From Mesodorylaimus sp. YZB2_4 (lineage: Eukaryota > Nematoda > Enoplea > Dorylaimida > Dorylaimidae): 64,000 bases of DNA. A model generated the notes under the pieces. That model worked only from the letters and a program-made list of their open reading frames with translations. It ran no database searches and had not been told where the DNA came from. Location of the stretch: assembly GCA_030248295.1 (NCBI GenBank), contig JASANH010000623.1, forward strand, positions 1 to 64,000. The letters are read 5' to 3'. The translations under genes were made by a program, and so were the position numbers. How positions within the stretch are numbered: the first letter of the stretch is position 1; every line of letters starts with the position of its first letter. Below, in pieces: positions 63,370 to 64,000 of the stretch.

Positions 63370-64000
63370 AGAAAGATTTCTGCGCTCTTTACGGACTCGC
63401 TGGGGCAATCCTCCGAAATAAGCCTAAAGTCTAAAATCCTACTGATCTTATCTGAACAGTCAAAATTTAATACCTTACATGGAAGGACTTTCTTCAGACC
63501 CTAGGCATGAGTCTGACCATGCCCCATCTTCAGGTCTGGGCCCCGCAATTCTAACCGAATGCTCCTGTTATTGAATTCCGGCTTAAAATTTTACAAATTT
63601 TCTTTGTATGTAATTTCAGTTACGTTTCGCGTTTTTCTAGCTGGTCTTATCGATCGAAATAAGCTGTATAGATATCGATCTCGCTATGTTTGGTACTCTT
63701 TCAGTTCTGTGCATAGATGTCCAAATACAGTGCTATGTACTTCGCAGTCTTGATTTTATGATCAGTCTCTCTCTCTCTCTCCTTAGCGGACATGAGCGGC
63801 GTCTGAGACTCGCATATCTTCTGAATCTCGTCTTGGAATCTCGCCTCCTAAATCTCGTCTTTTCAGGACTTGCCAAATCAGGAATGAGCGTGAGTATGGG
63901 TCTGTACACACGAACAATATTTTAAGAGAAAGCCTCCTGCCCCTAGCAACTTGAATAACCAAATATGTCACCGTTCTTCATGCTCCCAATAAAATGTTGA
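63370..64000. other. Intergenic, (TC)n microsatellite
   Basis: A TC dinucleotide run lies at about 63765-63781, and three AATCTCGTCTT-like words follow (63820-63860). No gene recognised. Confidence 0.5.

Noticed and set aside
41300-63400. A single complete Maverick with terminal inverted repeats
   Set aside because: No long inverted repeats, capsid, packaging ATPase or protease were found, and the two integrases differ strongly.

Overview
The window is intron-bearing animal DNA, almost certainly from an invertebrate. BEL/Pao retrotransposons (known only from metazoans) sit beside CR1/Jockey-like and L1/Tx1-like LINEs, hAT, piggyBac and a Crypton-type tyrosine recombinase. Genes with recognisable splicing have short introns of about 45-80 bp with GTAAGT-like donors and TTTTAG/TTTCAG acceptors. 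The short introns and several poly-G/C tracts would suit a nematode, but the phylum cannot be fixed from the sequence alone. I see no ordinary conserved host gene; the window is a nest of mobile elements and virus-derived genes.

Layout. 0-5 kb: a BEL integrase scrap and a Ty3/gypsy gag-pol remnant split by a 1,188-bp non-autonomous hAT element with a perfect 8-bp target duplication. 5.6-7.2 kb: a 5'-truncated LINE. 7.2-14 kb: mostly featureless, with one Harbinger-like foldback MITE. 14.3-16.6 kb: two more LINE tails. 16.8-18.4 kb: a decayed tyrosine recombinase. 19.2-20.4 kb: a 111-bp tandem repeat and a tRNA-like sequence. 20.7-23 kb: a decayed multi-exon hAT transposase. 24.7-26.3 kb: an uninterrupted relative of the tyrosine recombinase, then an LTR-element 5' fragment. 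28.2-36.4 kb: a complete-looking BEL/Pao element with 217-bp LTRs and one 2.5-kcodon gag-pol-env reading frame. 36.4-41.4 kb: gene-poor, strongly strand-skewed DNA.

The most unusual part is 41.5-63.4 kb. It holds genes typical of Maverick/Polinton elements, adintoviruses and large DNA viruses, several carrying spliceosomal introns: a protein-primed family B DNA polymerase (minus strand, 42.9-45.5 kb) tail-to-tail with a retroviral-type integrase; a NADAR-domain ORF (51.6 kb); a possible Bcl-2-like gene (57.4 kb); a type I membrane protein whose intron is a tandem array of splice-donor motifs (58 kb); a second integrase (60.4-61.1 kb); a dUTPase N-terminus (61.3 kb); and a thymidine kinase (62.6 kb). 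They are interrupted by a 5'-truncated BEL copy (45.6-49.7 kb), a piggyBac fragment (49.8 kb) and a near-complete L1/Tx1-like LINE (52.1-55.8 kb).

I read this as the decayed remains of one or more large intron-containing Maverick-like virus insertions, a site later hit by retroelements. Polymerase and integrase would serve replication and integration; thymidine kinase and dUTPase would supply and sanitise nucleotides; a Bcl-2-like protein, if real, would block cell death. Most copies are broken, and several breaks fall in homopolymer runs, so some may be assembly errors. No capsid gene, packaging ATPase or long terminal inverted repeat was found, so the virus interpretation rests on individual gene families, not on a complete element.
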